Positions 25,701-37,355 of a DNA stretch of 64,000 nucleotides are shown one piece after another. The stretch covers positions 830,001 to 894,000 of the forward strand of contig JAUPFP010000062.1 in the NCBI GenBank assembly GCA_036925085.1. Direction: 5' to 3'. How positions within the stretch are numbered: position 1 is the first letter of the stretch; every line of letters begins with the position of its first letter. This stretch comes from Brachycybe producta. Taxonomy: Eukaryota; Arthropoda; Diplopoda; Playtdesmida; Andrognathidae. The notes under the pieces were generated by a model, which searched no databases, was not told the origin of the DNA, and saw nothing but the letters and a program-made list of their open reading frames with translations. A program made the translations under genes and the position numbers.

Positions 25701-28300
25701 AGACTTTCAAACCTAAGACTTTCAAACGTTAGACTTTCAAACATTAGACTTTCAAATGTTAGACTTTTAAATTGTTAGACTTTCTAATGTTAAACTTTTA
25801 AACATTAGACTTTCAAATGTTAGAATTTCAAATGTTATACTTTCAAATGTTAGACTTTTAAATTGTTAGACTTTCTAATGTTAAACATTTAAACATTAGA
25901 CTTTCAAATGTTAGAATTTCAAATGTTAGACTTTCAAATTTTAGACTTTCAAAGGTTAAACTTTCAATTAGACTACATTAGACTTTGAAACATTAGACTT
26001 TGAAACATTAGTCTTTCCAACATTAGACTTTCAAATGTTAGACTTTCAAAGGTTAGACTTTCAAAGGTTAGACTTTCAAACATTAGACTTTCCAACATTA
26101 GACTTTCAAACGTTAGACTTTCAAATGTTAGACTTTCAAACATTAGATTTTTAATTGTTAAACTTTCAAACGTTAGACCTTCAAAAGTTAGGCTTTCAAA
26201 TGTTAGACTTTCAAATGTTAGACTTTCAAACGTTAGACTTTCAAACATTAGACTTTCAAACGTTAGACTTTCAAAGGTTAGACTTTCAAACATTAGACTT
26301 TCCAACATTAGACTTTCAAACGTTAGACTTTCAAATGTTAGACTTTCAAACATTAGATTTTTAATTGTTAAACTTTCAAACATTAGACTTTCAAACAATA
26401 GAATTTCAATTATTAGATTTTCAAATGTTATAGTTTCATACGTTAGATTTTCAAATGTTAGACTTTCAAACATTAGATTTTTAATTGTTAAACTTTCAAA
26501 CGTTAGACCTTCAAAAGTTAGGCTTTCAAATGTTAGACTTTCAAATGTTAGACTTTCAAACGTTAGACTTTCAAACATTAGACTTTCAAACGTTAGACTT
26601 TCAAATGGTAGACTTTCAAAAGTTAGGCTTTCAATTGTTAGACTTTCAAATGTTAGACTATCAAATGTTAGACTTTCAAATGTTAGACTTTCAAACGTTA
26701 GACTTTCAAATGTTAGACTTTCAAATGTTAGACTTTCAAACGTTAGACTTTCAAATGTTAGACTTTCAAATGTTAGACTTTCAAATGTTAGAGTTTCAAA
26801 TGTTAGACTTTCAAATGTTAGACTTTCAAATGTTATACTTTCAAATGTTAGACTTTCAAACGTTAGACTTTCAAATGTTAGACTTTCAAACGTTAGACTT
26901 TCTAACGTTAGACTTTCAAACGGTAGACTTTCAAAAGTTAGTCTTTCAATTGTTAGACTTTCAAATGTTAGTCTTTCAATTGTTAGACTTTCAAATGTTA
27001 GACTTTCAAATGTTAGACTTTCAAATGTTAGACTTTCAAATGTTAGACTTTCAAATGCTAGACTTTCAAATGTTAGACTTTCAAATGTTAGACTTTCAAA
27101 TGTTAGACTTTCAAATGTTAGACTTTCAAACGTTAGACTTTCAAACATTAGACTTTCAAACATAAGACTTTCAAACATTCGACTTTCAAACATTAGACTT
27201 TCAAAACTTAGACTTTCAAACATTAGACTTTCAATTATTAGATATTCAAATGTTATACTTTCAAACATTAGATTTTCTAATGTTAGACTTTCAAATGTTA
27301 GACTTTCAAATGTTAGACTTTCAAATGTTAGACTTTCAAACGTTAGACTTTCAAACATTAGACTTTCAAACGTTAGACTTTCAAAGGTTAGACTTTCAAA
27401 CATTAGACTTTCCAACATTAGACTTTCAAACGTTAGACTTTCAAATGTTAGACTTTCAAACATTAGATTTTTAATTGTTAAACTTTCAAACATTAGACTT
27501 TCAAACAATAGAATTTCAATTATTAGATTTTCAAATGTTATAGTTTCAAACGTTAGATTTTCAAATGTTAGACTTTCAAACATTAGATTTTTAATTGTTA
27601 AACTTTCAAACGTTAGACCTTCAAAAGTTAGGCTTTCAAATGTTAGACTTTCAAATGTTAGACTTTCAAACGTTAGACTTTCAAACATTAGACTTTCAAA
27701 CGTTAGACTTTCAAATGGTAGACTTTCAAAAGTTAGGCTTTCAATTGTTAGACTTTCAAATGTTAGACTTTCAAATGTTAGACTTTCAAACGTTAGACTT
27801 TCAAACCTTAGACTTTCAAACCTTAGACTTTCAAACCTTAGACTTTGAAACATTAGACTTTCAAAGGTTAAACTTTCAATTAGACTTTGAAACATTAGAC
27901 TTTGAAACATTAGACTTTGAAACATTAGACTTTGAAACATTAGACTTTGGAAACATTAGACTTTGAAACATTAGACTTTGAAACATTAGACTTTGAAACA
28001 TTAGACATTGAAACATTAGACTTTGAAACATTAGTCTTTCCAACATTAGACTTTCAAATGTTAGACTTTCAAAGGTTAGACTTTCCAACATTAGACTTTC
28101 AATTGTTAGACTTTCAAAGGTTAGACTTTAAAACGTTAGACTTTCAAATGTTAGACTTTCAAATGTTAGACTTTCAAACATTAGATTTTTAATTGTTAAA
28201 CTTTCAAACATTAGACATTCAAACAATAGACTTTCAATTATTAGATTTTTAAGTGTTATACTTTCAAACGTTAGATTTTCAAATGTTATACTTTCAAACA
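25700..28300. repeat. Degenerate D-type array with 1,110-bp internal repeat
   Basis: The CCTAAGAC landmark at about 25,712 starts a region of mixed variants: TTTTTAATTG, AACAATAGA, GACCTTC, TTTCCAACA and ATAGTTTC. It has no 16-bp junction units. The pattern at about 26,215-26,660 recurs at about 27,325-27,770, offset 1,110 bp; matching GACCTTC units lie at about 26,505 and 27,615. A G-type run of about nine to ten units sits at about 27,885-28,030, with one extra-base unit (TTTGGAAAC) near 27,948. No coding or RNA feature is seen. Confidence 0.82.
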
Positions 28301-31300
28301 TTAGATTTTTTAATTGTTAAACTTTCAAAACGTTAGACCTTCAAAAGTTAGGCTTTCATATGTTAGACTTTCAAACGTTAGACTTTCAAACGTTAGACTT
28401 TCAAACGTTAGACTTTCAAACGTTAGACTTTCAAACGTTAGACTTTCTAACATTAAACTTTCAAATTTTAGACTTTCAAAAGTTAGGCGTTCAATTGTTA
28501 GACTTTCAAATGTTAGACTTTCAAATGTTAGACTTTCAAATGTTAGACTTTCAAATGTTAGACTTTCAAATGTTAGACTTTCAAATGTTAGACTTTCAAA
28601 CATTAGACTTTCAAAGGTTACACTTTCAAATGTTAGACTTTCAAATTTTTTCACTTTCAAACATTAGACTTTGAAACATTAGACTTTGAAACATTAGACT
28701 TTGAAACATTATACTTTTAAACATGAGACTTTGAAACATTAGTCTTTCCAACATTAGACTTTCAAACGTTAGACTTTCAAACGTTACTTTCAAACGTTAG
28801 ACTTTCAAACGTTAGACTTTCAAACGTTAGACTTTCAAACGTTAGACTTTCAAACATTAGACTTTCAAACATTAGACTTTCAAACGTTAGGCTTTCAAAT
28901 GTTAGACTTTTAAATTGTTAGACTTTCTAACGTTACACTTTTAAACATTAGACTTTCAAATGTTAGACTTTCAAGTGTTAAACATTCAAATTTTAGACTT
29001 TCAAAGGTTACTCTTTCAAATGTTAGACTTTCAAATTTTTTCACTTTCAAACCTTACACTTTGAAACATTAGACTTTGAAACATTAGACTTTGAAACATT
29101 AGACTTTGAAACATTAGACTTTGAAACATTATACTTTGAAACATTATACTTTGAAACATGAAACTTTGAAACATTAGTCTTTCCAACATTAGACTTTCAA
29201 ACGTTAGACTTTCAAAGGTTAGACTTTCAAATGTTAGACTTTGAAACATTAGTCTTTTCAACATTAGACTTTCAAACCTTAGACTTTCAAATGTTAGACT
29301 TTGAAACATTATACTTTGAAACATTATACTTTGAAACATGAGACTTTGAAACATTAGTCTTTCCAACATTAGACTTTCAAACGTTAGACTTTCAAACGTT
29401 AGACTTTCAAACGTTAGACTTTCAAACGTTAGACTTTCAAACATTAGACTTTCCAACATTAGACTTTCAAACGTTAGACTTTCAAAGGTTAGACTTTAAA
29501 ACGTTAGACTTTCAAATGTTAGACTTTCAAATGTTAGACTTTCAAACATTAGATTTTTAATTGTTAAACTTTCAAACATTAGACATTCAAACAATAGACT
29601 TTCAATTATTATATTTTTAAGTGTTATACTTTCAAACGTTAGATTTTCAAATGTTATACTTTCAAACATTAGATTTTTAATTGTTAAACTTTCAAACGTT
29701 AGACTTTCAAAAGTTAGGCTTTCATATGTTAGACTTTCAAACATTAGACTTTCAAACGTTAGACTTTCAAACGTTAGACTTTCTAACATTAAACTTTCAA
29801 ATTTTAGACTTTCAAAAGTTAGGCGTTCATTTGTTAGACTTTCAAATGTTAGACTTTCAAATGTTAGACTTTCAAATGTTAGACTTTCAAATGTTAGACT
29901 TTCAAATGTTAGACTTTCAAATGTTAGGCTTTCAAATGTTAGACTTTCAAATGTTAGACTTTCAAATTTTTTCACTTTCAAACATTAGACTTTGAAACAC
30001 TAGACTTTGAAACACTAGTTTTTGAAACATTAGACTTTGAAACATTAGACTTTGAAACATTAGAGTTTGAAACATTAGACTTTGGAACATTAGATTATGA
30101 AACATTAGACTTTCAAACATTAGACTTTCAAATGTTAGACTTTCAAACATTAGATTTTTAATTGTTAAACTTTCAAACATTAGACTTTCAAACATTAGAC
30201 TTTCAAACATTAGACTTTCAAACATTAGACTTTCAATTATTAGATTTTCAAATGTTATACTTTCAAATGTTAGATTTTCTAATGTTAGACTTTCAAACAT
30301 TAGATTTTTAATTGTTAAACTTTCAAACGTTAGACTCTCAAAAGTTAGACTTTCAAACGTTAGACTTTCAAACATTAGACTATCAAACGTTAGACTTTCA
30401 AACGTTAGACTTTCAAACGTTAGACTTTCAAACGTTAGACTTTCAAACGTTAGACTTTGAAACATTATACTTTGAAACATGAGACTTTGAAACATTAGTC
30501 TTTCCAACATTAGACTTTCAAACGTTAGACTTTCAAACATTAGACTTTCAAAGGTTACACTTTCAAATGTTAGACTTTCAAATTTTTTCACTTTCAAACA
30601 TTAGACTTTGAAACATTAGACTTTGAAACATTATACTTTTAAACATGAGACTTTGAAACATTAGTCTTTCCAACATTAGACTTTCAAACGTTAGACTTTC
30701 AAACGTTACTTTCAAACGTTAGACTTTCAAATGTTATACTTTCAAATGTTAGACTTTCAAATGGTAGACTTTCAAACGTTAGATTTTCAAACGTTAGACT
30801 TTCAAACGTTAGACTTTCAAACGTTAGACTTTCAAACGTTAGACTTTCAAACGTTAGACTTTCAAACGTTAGACTTTCAAACATTAGACTTTCAAACATT
30901 AGACTTTCAAACGTTAGGCTTTCAAATGTTAGACTTTTAAATTGTTAGACTTTCTAACGTTACACTTTTAAACATTAGACTTTCAAATGTTAGACTTTCA
31001 AATGTTAAACATTCAAATTTTAGACTTTCAAAGGTTACTCTTTCAAATGTTAGACTTTCAAATTTTTTCACTTTCAAACCTTACACTTTGAAACATTAGA
31101 CTTTGAAACATTAGACTTTGAAACATTAGACTTTGAAACATTATACTTTGAAACATGAAACTTTGAAACATTAGTCTTTCCAACATTAGACTTTCAAACG
31201 TTAGACTTTCAAAAGTTAGACTTTCAAATGTTAGACTTTGAAACATTAGTCTTTTCAACATTAGACTTTCAAACATTAGACTTTCAAACGTTAGACTTTG

Positions 31301-33560
31301 AAACATTATACTTTGAAACATTATACTTTGAAACATGAGACTTTGAAACATTAGTCTTTCCAACATTAGACTTTCAAACGTTAGACTTTCAAACGTTAGA
31401 CTTTCAAACGTTAGACTTTCAAATGTTAGACTTTCAAAGGTTACACTTTCAAATGTTAGACTTTCAAATTTTTTCACTTTCAAACATTAGACTTTGAAAC
31501 ATTAGACTTTGAAACATTAGACTTTGAAACATTATACTTTGAAACATGAGACTATGAAACATTAGTCTTTCCAACATTAGACTTTCAAACGTTAGACTTT
31601 CAAACGTTAGACTTTCAAACGTTAGACTTTCAAATGTTAGACTTTCAAATGTTAGACTTTCAAATGGTAGACTTTCAAACGTTAGATTTTCAAACGTTAG
31701 ACTTTCAAATGTTAGACTTTTAAACGTTAGACTTTCAAACGTTAGACTTTCAAACATTAGACTTTCAAACGTTAGGCTTTCAAATGTTAAACTTTCAAAT
31801 TTTAGACTTTCAAACGTTAGGTTTTCCAACGTTAGATTTTTAATTGTTAAACTTTCAAACATTAGACTTTCAAACATTAGACTTTCAATTATTAGATTTT
31901 CAAATGTTAGACTTTCAAACGTTAGATTTTCAAACGTTAGACTTTCAAATGTTAGACTTTCAAATTTTAGACTTTCAAATGTTAGACTTTCAAATTTTAG
32001 ACTTTCAAAGGTTACACTTTCAAATGTTAGACTTTCAAATTTTTTCACTTTCAAACATTAGACTTTGAAACATTAGACTTTGAAACATTAGACTTTGAAA
32101 CATTAGACTTTGAAACATTAGACTTTGAAACATTAGACTTTGAAACATTAGACTTTGAAACATTATACTTTTAAACATGAGACTTTGAAACATTAGTCTT
32201 TCCAACATTAGACTTTCAAACGTTAGACTTTCAAACGTTACTTTCAAACGTTAGACTTTCAAATGTTATACTTTCAAATGTTAGACTTTCAAATGGTACA
32301 CTTTCAAACGTTAGATTTTCAAACGTTAGACTTTCAAACGTTAGACTTTCAAACGTTAGACTTTCAAACGTTAGACTTTCAAACATTAGACTTTCAAACA
32401 TTAGACTTTCAAACGTTAGGCTTTCAAATGTTAGACTTTTAAATTGTTAGACTTTCTAACGTTACACTTTTAAACATTAGACTTTCAAATGTTAGACTTT
32501 CAAATGTTAAACATTCAAATTTTAGACTTTCAAAGGTTACTCTTTCAAATGTTAGACTTTCAAATTTTTTCACTTTCAAACCTTACACTTTGAAACATTA
32601 GACTTTGAAACATTAGACTTTGAAACATTAGACTTTGAAACATTAGACTTTGAAACATTATACTTTGAAACATTATACTTTGAAACATGAAACTTTGAAA
32701 CATTAGTCTTTCCAACATTAGACTTTCAAACGTTAGACTTTCAAAGGTTAGACTTTCAAATGTTAGACTTTGAAACATTAGTCTTTTCAACATTAGACTT
32801 TCAAACGTTAGACTTTCAAACGTTAGACTTTGAAACATTATACTTTGAAACATTATACTTTGAAACATGAGACTTTGAAACATTAGTCTTTCCAACATTA
32901 GACTTTCAAACGTTAGACTTTCAAACGTTAGACTTTCAAAGGTTACACTTTCAAATGTTAGACTTTCAAATTTTTTCACTTTCAAACATTAGACTTTGAA
33001 ACATTAGACTTTGAAACATTATACTTTGAAACATGAGACTATGAAACATTAGTCTTTCCAACATTAGACTTTCAAACGTTAGACTTTCAAACGTTAGACT
33101 TTCAAACGTTAGACTTTCAAATGTTAGACTTTCAAATGTTAGACTTTCAAATTTTAGACTTTCAAACGTTAGGTTTTCAAACGTTAGATTTTTAATTGTT
33201 AAACTTTCAAACATTAGACTTTCAAACATTAGACTTTCAATTATTAGATTTTCAAATGTTAGACTTTCAAACGTTAGATTTTCAAACGTTAGACTTTCAA
33301 ACGTTAGACTTTCAAACGTTAGACTTTCAAATGTTAGACTTTCAAGTTTTAGACTTTCAAAGGTTACACTTTCAAATGTTAGACTTTCAAATTTTTTCAC
33401 TTTCAAACATTAGACTTTGAAAAACTAGACTTTGAAACATTAGACTTTGAAACATTAGACTTTGAAACATTAGAGTTTGAAACATTAGAATTTGAAACAT
33501 TAGACTTTGAAACATTAGACTTTGAAACATGAGACTTTGAAACATTAGTCTTTCCAACAT
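28300..33560. repeat. Junction-module array, repeated modules of about 0.4-1.5 kb
   Basis: Ten junction units occur here (about 28,648; 29,036; 29,968; 30,591; 31,064; 31,470; 32,040; 32,566; 32,971; 33,392). Most are followed by G-type blocks of 2 to 8 units ending in TTTCCAACA. Modules around 31,058-31,480 and 32,560-32,985 match at an offset of 1,502 bp. The TTTTAAATTG and AACATTCAAATTTTAG landmarks recur near 28,910, 30,930 and 32,440. The stretch is a patchwork of the modules also seen at 17-23 kb. Confidence 0.82.
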
Positions 33561-36285
33561 TAGACTTTCAAACGTTAGACTTTCAAAGGTTAGACTTTCA
33601 AACGTTAGACTTTCAAACGTTAGACTTTCAAACGTTAGACTTTCAAACGTTAGACTTTCAAACGTTAGACTTTCAAACGTTAGACTTTCAAACGTTAGAC
33701 TTTCAAATGTTAGACTTTCAAATGTTAGACTTTCAAATGTTAGACTTTCAAATGTTAGACTTTCAAATGTTAGACTTTCAAATGTTAGACTTTCAAATGT
33801 TAGACTTTCAAATGTTAGACTTTCAAATGTTAGACTTTCAAATGTTAGACTTTCAAATGTTAGACTTTCAAATGTTAGACTTTCAAATGTTAGACTTTCA
33901 AATGTTAGACTTTCAAAAGTTAGGCTTTCAATTGTTAGACTTTCAAAAGTTAGGCTTTCAATTGTTAGACTTTCAAATGTTAGACTTTCAAACGTTAGAC
34001 TTTCAAACGTTAGACTTTCAAACGTTAGACTTTCAAATGTTAGACTTTCAAACGTTAGACTTTCAAAAGTTAGGCTTTCAATTGTTAAACTTTCAAACGG
34101 TAGACTTTCAAAAGTTAGGCTTTCAAATGTTAGACTTTCAAATGTTAGACTTTCAAACGTTAGACTTTCAAACGTTAGACTTTCAAACGTTAGACTTTCA
34201 AAAGTTAGGCTTTCAATTGTTAGACTTTCAAAAGTTAGGCTTTCAATTGTTAGACTTTCAAATGTTAGACTTTCAAATCTTAGACTTTCAAATGTTAGAC
34301 TTTCAAATGTTAGACTTTCAAATGTTAGACTTTCAAATGTTAGACTTTCAAATGTTAGACTTTCAAATGTTAGACTTTCAAATGTTAGACTTTCAAATGT
34401 TAGACTTTCAAATGTTAGACTTTCAAATGTTAGACTTTCAAATGTTAGACTTTCAAATGTTAGACTTTCAAATGCTAGACTTTCAAATGTTAGACTTTCA
34501 AATGTTAGACTTTCAAATGTTAAACTTTCAAATGTTAGACTTTCAAAAGTTAGGCTTTCAATTGTTAGACTTTCAAAAGTTAGGCTTTCAATTGTTAGAC
34601 TTTCAAATGTTAGACTTTCAAATGTTAGACTTTCAAATGTTAGACTTTCAAATGTTAGACTTTCAAATGTTAGACTTTCAAATGTTAGACTTTCAAATGT
34701 TAGACTTTCAAATGTTAGACTTTCAAATGTTAGACTTTCAAATGTTAGACTTTCAAATGTTAGACTTTCAAATGTTAGACTTTCAAATGTTAGACTTTCA
34801 AATGTTAGACTTTCAAATGTTAGACTTTCAAATGTTAGACTTTCAAACGTTAGACTTTCTAACGTTAGACTTTCAAAAGTTAGGCTTTCAATTGTTAGAC
34901 TTTCAAAAGTTAGGCTTTCAATTGTTAGACTTTCAAATGTTAGACTTTCAAATGTTAGACTTTCAAATGTTAGACTTTCAAATGTTAGACTTTCAAATGT
35001 TAGACTTTCAAATGTTAGACTTTCAAATGTTAGACTTTCAAATGTTAGACTTTCAAATGTTAGACTTTCAAATGTTAGACTTTCAAATGTTAGACTTTCA
35101 AATGTTAGACTTTCAAATGTTAGACTTTCAAAAGTTAGGCTTTCAATTGTTAGACTTTCAAAAGTTAGGCTTTCAATTGTTAGACTTTCAAATGTTAGAT
35201 TTTCAAACGTTAGACTTTCAAACGTTAGACTTTCAAACATTAGACTTTCAAACGTTAGACTTTCAAACGTTAGACTTTCAAAAGTTAGGCTTTCAATTGT
35301 TAAACTTTCAAACGTTAGACTTTCAAAAGTTAGGCTTTCAAATGTTAGACTTTCAAATGTTAGACTTTCAAACGTTAGACTTTCAAACGTTAGACTTTCA
35401 AACGTTAGACTTTCAAAAGTTAGGCTTTCAATTGTTAGACTTTCAAAAGTTAGGCTTTCATTTGTTAGACTTTCAAATGTTAGACTTTCAAATGTTAGAC
35501 TTTCAAATGTTAGACTTTCAAATGTTAGACTTTCAAATGTTAGACTTTCAAATGTTAGACTTTCAAATGTTAGACTTTCAAATGTTAGACTTTCAAATGT
35601 TAGACTTTCAAATGTTAGACTTTCAAATGTTAGACTTTCAAATGTTAGACTTTCAAATGTTAGACTTTCAAATGTTAGACTTTCAAATGTTAGACTTTCA
35701 AATGTTAGACTTTCAAATGTTAGACTTTCAAATGTTAGACTTTCAAAAGTTAGGCTTTCAATTGTTAGACTTTCAAAAGTTAGGCTTTCAATTGTTAGAC
35801 TTTCAAATGTTAGACTTTCAAATGTTAGACTTTCAAATGTTAGACTTTCAAATGTTAGACTTTCAAATGTTAGACTTTCAAATGTTAGACTTTCAAATGT
35901 TAGACTTTCAAATGTTAGACTTTCAAATGTTAGACTTTCAAATGTTAGACTTTCAAATGTTAGACTTTCAAATGTTAGACTTTCAAATGTTAGACTTTCA
36001 AATGTTAGACTTTCAAATGTTAGACTTTCAAATGTTAGACTTTCAAATGTTAGACTTTCAAATGTTAGACTTTCAAAAGTTAGGCTTTCAATTGTTAGAC
36101 TTTCAAAAGTTAGGCTTTCAATTGTTAGACTTTCAAATGTTAGACTTTCAAATGTTAGACTTTCAAATGTTAGACTTTCAAATGTTAGACTTTCAAATGT
36201 TAGACTTTCAAATGTTAGACTTTCAAATGTTAGACTTTCAAATGTTAGAATTTCAAATGTTAGACTTTCAAACGTTATACTTTCA
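33560..36285. repeat. Highly homogeneous array with 17-23-unit sub-repeats
   Basis: This is the cleanest part of the window. Doublets of AAAAGTTAGGCTTTCAATTG start at 33,915, 34,200, 34,545, 34,875, 35,130, 35,415, 35,745 and 36,075, which gives sub-repeats of 19, 23, 22, 17, 19, 22 and 22 units. The units between them are mostly identical TG monomers. The content of 33,915-35,130 is echoed from 35,130 on, implying a larger repeat of about 1,215 bp (81 units). Open frames of 861 codons (+) and 977 codons (-) cover this stretch only because no unit with an odd length interrupts it. Confidence 0.93.
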
Positions 36286-37355
36286 AACCTAAGACTTTCA
36301 AACGTTAGACTTTCAAACATTAGACTTTCAAATGTTAGACTTTTAAATTGTTAGACTTTCTAATGTTAAACTTTTTAACATTAGACTTTCAAATGTTAGA
36401 ATTTCAAATGTTATACTTTCAAATGTTAGACTTTCAAATGTTAGACTTTTAAATTGTTAGACTTTCCAATGTTAAACTTTTAAACATTAGACTTTCAAAT
36501 GTTAGAATTTCAAATGTTAGACTTTCAAATTTTAGACTTTCAAAGGTTAAACTTTCAATTAGACTTTGAAACATAAGACTTTGAAACATTAGACTTTGAA
36601 ACATTAGACTTTGAAACATTAGACTTTGAAACATTAGTCTTTCCAACATTAGACTTTCAAATGTTAGACTTTCAAAGGTTAGACTTTCAAAGGTTAGACT
36701 TTCAAAGGTTAGACTTTCAAACATTAGACTTTCCAACATTAGACTTTCAAACGTTAGACTTTCAAATGTTAGACTTTCAAACATTAGATTTTTAATTGTT
36801 AAACTTTCAAACATTAGACTTTCAAACAATAGACTTTCAATTATTAGATTTTCAAATGTTGTAGTTTTAAACGTTAGATTTTCAAATGTTAGACTTTCAA
36901 ACATTAGATTTTTAATTGTTAAACTTTCAAACGTTAGACCTTCAAAAGTTAGGCTTTCAAATGTTAGACTTTCAAATGTTAGACTTTCAAACGTTAGACT
37001 TTCAAACATTAGACTTTCAAACGTTAGACTTTCAAATGGTAGACTTTCAAAAGTTAGGCTTTCAATTGTTAGACTTTCAAACGTTAGACTTTCTAACGTT
37101 AGACTTTCAAACGGTAGACTTTCAAAAGTTAGTCTTTCAATTGTTAGACTTTCAAATGTTAGACTTTCAAATGTTAGACTTTCAAATGTTAGACTTTCAA
37201 ATGTTAGACTTTCAAATGTTAGACTTTCAAATGTTAGACTTTCAAATGTTAGACTTTCAAATGTTAGACTTTCAAACGTTAGACTTTCAAACATTAGACT
37301 TTCAAACATAAGACTTTCAAACATTCGACTTTCAAACATTAGACTTTCAAAACTT
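36286..37355. repeat. D-type array following the homogeneous array
   Basis: It starts with the CCTAAGAC landmark and then TTTTAAATTG units, a 12-bp unit (TTTCAATTAGAC near 36,556), a short G-type run at about 36,565-36,640, TTTCCAACA units and TTTTTAATTG units. The order closely follows 54,650-55,780 and 61,630-63,060, so this is a recurrent compound module. It contains nothing but satellite. Confidence 0.83.

Noticed and set aside
24721..25716. 331-codon forward frame starting at ATG 24,721
   Set aside because: It begins in the LINE 3' UTR, crosses the ATT tail and continues into satellite units, so it is a chance fusion.
33910..36120. TTAGGC hexamers as nematode-type telomere repeats
   Set aside because: TTAGGC appears only once per variant unit inside the 15-bp monomer and never as a tandem hexamer array.
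33387..36320. 977-codon reverse-strand frame (FESLT repeats) and the overlapping 861-codon forward frame (MLDFQ repeats) as genes
   Set aside because: They result from a stop-free 15-bp repeat, overlap each other on opposite strands, lack any non-repeat domain or signal, and are broken wherever 13-, 14- or 16-bp units occur. The same holds for all other long frames in the array.
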